Assembly (NCBI GenBank): GCA_024645045.1
Contig: JAHEGO010000068.1
Coordinates: 1 to 64,000, forward strand
Reading direction: 5' to 3'
Length of the DNA stretch: 64,000 nucleotides
DNA from: Sphingobacteriaceae bacterium
Lineage (GTDB): Bacteria; Bacteroidota; Bacteroidia; Sphingobacteriales; Sphingobacteriaceae
This document shows, in pieces, positions 60,779 through 64,000 of this stretch (its first letter is position 1; each line of letters starts with the position of its first letter). The notes beneath the pieces were generated by a model. It was not told the origin of the DNA and made no database searches. It saw nothing but the letters and a program-made list of their open reading frames with translations. Both the position numbers and the translations under genes were made by a program.

Positions 60779-63008
60779 ATGAGTTAAATTTTGATTTTAG
60801 TTGCGCAAGCATACTAGCCATGTCTTGCGGTTCTTTACTTTTTGCTTCTGTTTTTTTGCCAGCACTTTTTCCATTGCTACTGCTATTTCCTTTTAAAGAA
60901 AGTGCAATTCTTTTTCTAGCAACATCAACTTCTAAAACAGTTACCTCTAAATGTTGTGAAACCTTAACTACTTTTGCAGGGTCGTCAATGAATCTATCTG
61001 CAATTTGACTTACATGAATAAGCCCATCTTGGTGAACGCCTATATCTACAAATGCGCCAAATTTAGTAAGGTTGGTAACTATTCCAGGTAATTTCATGCC
61101 AATTCTTAAATCTGAAATATCATGAACACCAGATGCAAATTCAAATTTTTCAAATTGTTCACGTGGGTCACGACCAGGTTTTGCTAATTCAGCAAGAATA
61201 TCTTTAAGTGTAGGTAATCCAATTTCGTCTGTGATGTATTTTTTTAATTCAATTTGCTTTCTCAATTCTTCTTTGCTCATCAAATCTGAGATACTGCATT
61301 TTAAATCTTTCGCAATGGTTTCTACTAATTCATAACGCTCTGGGTGTACAGCACTACTATCTAAAGGGTTTGTGGCATTTCTTATTCTTAAAAATCCGGC
61401 AGCTTGTTCATAAGCTTTGTCTCCTAACCTTGTAACTTTTTTAAGCTCTGCTCTGTTTTTAAATGCACCATTCGCATTTCTGTATTCAATAATATTTTGT
61501 GCAAGTTGTGGTCCAAGTCCTGAAACATAGGACAGGATTTCTTTAGAAGAAGTATTTAATTCAACTCCAACCGCATTCACACTACTCATCACTACATCAT
61601 CTAAAGATTTTTTCAATTTTGTTTGATCAACATCGTGTTGATATTGACCAACACCAATCGATTGTGGATCAATTTTAACTAACTCAGCTAAAGGATCCAT
61701 CAGTCTACGACCTATTGAAATAGCACCTCTTACGGTTAAGTCTAAATCAGGGAATTCATTTCTTGCTACTTCAGAGGCAGAGTAAATAGAAGCACCGCTT
61801 TCATTCACCATTACAATCATGCAATCTTCTAAATTTAATTTTTGAACAAAATCTTCTGTTTCTCTACCCGCTGTTCCGTTACCGATTGCAATAGCTTTGA
61901 TTTTGTGGGTTTGAACTAAATGCTTAATAGTTGCAGCAGATTCTGTTAATTTCTTTTGTGGTTCGTGCGGATAGATATTAGTGTTTTCAATTAATTTTCC
62001 TTGTTCATCTAAACAAACAACTTTGCAACCCGTTCTAAACCCAGGATCTATAGCCATTACAGACTTTTCGCCAAGGGGTGCCGCTAATAAAAGTTGTCTT
62101 GCATTTTCTGCGAATACACGAATGGCTTCTTCGTCGGCTTTGTTTTTTGTAAATACCCTTGTTTCAGTTTCCATCGATGGAGCCAACAATCTTTTGTATC
62201 CGTCTTTGATTGCTAGTGCTACTTGTTCTGCAGCGTTGTTATTTGCAATTAAAAATTGTTTGTTTAACAACTCAATTGCTTCTTCTTCGTCAGGTGCTAA
62301 TTCTAACGAAACAAATAATTCTTTTTCTGCTCTTCTCATGGCAAGTATACGGTGAGACGGAGCGTCTTTAACTGGTTCAGACCAGTCGTAGTAATCTTTA
62401 TATTTAATAGCTTGTTCTTCTTTGCCTTTGATTAGCTTGCTCCTGAAAAATCCTTTTTTCAAAAACAATTCCCTAAGATGAGCCCTTGCTTCCGCATTTT
62501 CAGAAATACTTTCGGCCATGATATCTCTTGCGCCTTGTAAAGCTTCTTCTATATTATTGACTCCTTTTTCTGCATCGATGTATTTAGTTGCTTCTGCTAT
62601 GAGATCAATTGCGTTTTGTTCAAAAATCAATAATGCCAGTGGTTCTAGGCCTTTTTCTTTTGCAACACTTGCTTTAGTTTTACGTTTGGGTTTATATGGA
62701 AGGTAAATATCTTCTAATGCAGACATTGTTTCAGCTGCATTAATTTTTTCAATTAATGCTGGTGTTAATTTTCCAAGCTCTTCTAACGATTTTAGAATTG
62801 CTTCTCTTCTTTTGTCTAAATCTCTAAGTTGAGTAATTCGATCTCTGATTGCAGAAACCTGCACTTCGTCTAATGATCCAGTAACTTCTTTTCTATACCT
62901 TGAAATAAAAGGGATGGTTGCTCCTTCGTCTAATAAATCGACGGTTGCGCTTACTTGTTTTTCAAGTACGCCTAATTCTTTGGCAATTTTATGTTGATGT
63001 AAATTCAT
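60777..63008 (-). CDS. tex: Tex-family RNA-binding transcription accessory protein
   Basis: 743 residues, full length. N-terminal Tex domain (VSATVDLLDEGATIPFISRYRKEVTGSLDEVQV), YqgF-like RNase H fold (about 325-435, VMAIDPGFRTGCKVV), helix-hairpin-helix part (about 490-560, VNAVGVELNTSSKEILSYVSGLGPQLAQNIIEYRN), and a C-terminal S1 RNA-binding domain (about 640-715, GMKLPGIVTNLTKFGAFVDIGVHQDGLIH). Binds nucleic acids and affects transcription fidelity; its precise role is not settled. It follows pdhB on the same strand, separated by a terminator. Confidence 0.97.
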   Translation of the reverse strand: MNLHQHKIAKELGVLEKQVSATVDLLDEGATIPFISRYRKEVTGSLDEVQVSAIRDRITQLRDLDKRREAILKSLEELGKLTPALIEKINAAETMSALEDIYLPYKPKRKTKASVAKEKGLEPLALLIFEQNAIDLIAEATKYIDAEKGVNNIEEALQGARDIMAESISENAEARAHLRELFLKKGFFRSKLIKGKEEQAIKYKDYYDWSEPVKDAPSHRILAMRRAEKELFVSLELAPDEEEAIELLNKQFLIANNNAAEQVALAIKDGYKRLLAPSMETETRVFTKNKADEEAIRVFAENARQLLLAAPLGEKSVMAIDPGFRTGCKVVCLDEQGKLIENTNIYPHEPQKKLTESAATIKHLVQTHKIKAIAIGNGTAGRETEDFVQKLNLEDCMIVMVNESGASIYSASEVARNEFPDLDLTVRGAISIGRRLMDPLAELVKIDPQSIGVGQYQHDVDQTKLKKSLDDVVMSSVNAVGVELNTSSKEILSYVSGLGPQLAQNIIEYRNANGAFKNRAELKKVTRLGDKAYEQAAGFLRIRNATNPLDSSAVHPERYELVETIAKDLKCSISDLMSKEELRKQIELKKYITDEIGLPTLKDILAELAKPGRDPREQFEKFEFASGVHDISDLRIGMKLPGIVTNLTKFGAFVDIGVHQDGLIHVSQIADRFIDDPAKVVKVSQHLEVTVLEVDVARKRIALSLKGNSSSNGKSAGKKTEAKSKEPQDMASMLAQLKSKFNS

Positions 63009-63045
63009 ATATGAGGACTAATGCTTAGGGGAAGCAAATTAAATA

Positions 63046-63074
63046 AAAAAAGAGTGACTACAAGCCACTCTTTT
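63046..63074 (-). terminator. Terminator after pdhB (minus strand)
   Basis: On the minus strand GAGTGGCT pairs with AGTCACTC (one G-U) around TGT, followed by a seven-T run. It separates pdhB from tex. Confidence 0.85.
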
Positions 63075-63098
63075 GTATTTAATCTGTAAATTATTTTT

Positions 63099-64000
63099 TT
63101 ATTTTCTTGCGTACATTACTTCTTTTACCGCAGCAATAATTTTACTTGGGTTCGGTAAATATTCTTCAATTAAAGTTGGTGCGTAAGGCAATGGAACGTC
63201 TCCACCCATTACTCTTAAAATAGGAGCATCCAAATAATCGAAAGCATCTTTTTGAACTTTAAAAGTTACCTCTGTTGCAATAGAACCTAATGGCCAAGAC
63301 TCTTCTATGAATACCATTCTATTGGTTTTCTTTACAGAATTAATAACGGTATCGTAATCAATTGGACGAACACTTCTTAAGTCAATTACTTCTGCGCTAA
63401 TTCCTTCTTTTGCTAATTCTTCAGCTGCAGCCATTACTACTTTAACCATTTTTCCAAAACTAACAAGCGTTACATCGCTTCCTAATTTTTTAATATCGGC
63501 TACACCAATTGGAATGTAATATTCTTCTTCCGGAACATGACCTTTGTCTCCATACATTTGTTCAGATTCCATAAAAATAACTGGATCTGGATCAATGATC
63601 GCAGACTTTAAAAGTCCTTTTGCATCGTATGGGTTAGAAGGTACGACTACTTTTAATCCTGGACAATTTGCATACCAGTTTTCAAAACACTGTGAATGTT
63701 GTGAACTTAACATACCAGCACTACCTGTTGGTCCACGAAAAACAATTGGAACTGGAAATTGACCACCACTCATTGACATCATTTTTGCAGCTGCATTGAT
63801 GACTTGATCAATTGCAACCAACGAAAAGTTAAATGTCATGAATTCAATGACTGGGATTAATCCATTCATGGCAGCACCGACACCAATACCGGCAAACCCT
63901 AATTCTGAAATTGGGGTATCAATGACCCTTTTTGCACCAAATTCGTCAAGCATGCCTTGACTCACTTTGTACGCACCATTATATTCAGCTACTTCTTCTC
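63099..64000 (-). CDS. pdhB: Pyruvate dehydrogenase E1 component, beta subunit (5' end cut by window)
   Basis: About 300 residues of the C-terminal part; the frame runs off the right edge, where it reads EEVAEYNGAYKVSQGMLDEFG, so about 28 residues of a usual ~325-residue protein are missing. It forms the E1 heterotetramer with PdhA and carries thiamine diphosphate-binding residues. Segments: VIDTPISELGFAGIGVGAAMNGL, FRGPTGSAGMLSSQHSQCFENW, ESEQMYGDKG and the transketolase C-terminal part DLRSVRPIDYDTV. Another 2-oxoacid E1 beta subunit is possible, but the pyruvate type fits best. Confidence 0.93.
   Translation of the reverse strand, partial: EEVAEYNGAYKVSQGMLDEFGAKRVIDTPISELGFAGIGVGAAMNGLIPVIEFMTFNFSLVAIDQVINAAAKMMSMSGGQFPVPIVFRGPTGSAGMLSSQHSQCFENWYANCPGLKVVVPSNPYDAKGLLKSAIIDPDPVIFMESEQMYGDKGHVPEEEYYIPIGVADIKKLGSDVTLVSFGKMVKVVMAAAEELAKEGISAEVIDLRSVRPIDYDTVINSVKKTNRMVFIEESWPLGSIATEVTFKVQKDAFDYLDAPILRVMGGDVPLPYAPTLIEEYLPNPSKIIAAVKEVMYARK

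Overview
The window is a continuous, gene-dense, AT-rich stretch of a Bacteroidota chromosome. It has four cargo proteins with type IX secretion (T9SS) C-terminal sorting domains, the gldE-gldD gliding/T9SS pair, promoters of the Bacteroidota TAnnTTTG type, starts that almost all lack a Shine-Dalgarno sequence, and two genes of the futalosine menaquinone route (mqnD, mqnB). That route, with very large beta-helix/GEVED surface proteins, fits a Chitinophagales- or Cytophagales-like lineage better than a flavobacterium, but the order cannot be fixed from this window. I see no tRNA, rRNA, insertion sequence, CRISPR array, prophage or origin. No intergenic gap exceeds 300 bases.

Layout. 1-15.9 kb: two tandem giant secreted proteins (the first cut by the window edge), each built from beta-helix, GEVED, 70-residue Ig-like repeats, PKD and sorting domains, and each followed by a strong terminator. 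15.9-24.2 kb: an Lrp/AsnC regulator convergent with a six-gene minus-strand run (aminotransferase, RsmI-like methyltransferase, RarA, large DUF4175-like coiled-coil membrane protein, YbeY, TIP30-like dehydrogenase) whose genes mostly overlap or nearly touch. 24.2-30.2 kb: translation block rplM-rpsI-rpsB, tsf, then pyrH-frr-mqnD-hldD. 30.1-34.5 kb (minus): secreted M28 peptidase, RNase G, a 29-residue basic ribosomal-type protein, a TPR membrane protein and HU. 34.7-38.2 kb: mutY-ssb-gldE-gldD. 38.2-50.2 kb: a beta-propeller/outer-membrane protein, an MBL hydrolase plus LolE-like permease, mqnB, queD-folE, rbfA, a glycosyltransferase, an MsbA-like exporter, hflX and a membrane-anchored cytochrome c. 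50.4-54.7 kb: two amidohydrolase-family genes in which only one of three related modules keeps the metal site. 54.7-60.7 kb: a thiol-rich envelope cluster (Omp28 lipoprotein, DUF6029-like barrel, TlpA thioredoxin, Omp28-T9SS protein, and a small cysteine-containing T9SS cargo diverging from it). 60.8-64 kb: tex and the 3' part of pdhB.

Most of the window is conserved housekeeping content. The points most worth a second look are the single strong Shine-Dalgarno in front of rpsB, a rod-like RNA element between rpsB and tsf, the CxxC envelope cluster, the pseudoenzyme-like amidohydrolase modules, the exact 210-nt repeats shared by the giant proteins with different codons in each gene, and several convergent gene pairs whose stop codons share or touch across a short palindrome. 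I did not find a clearly new defence or mobile system.
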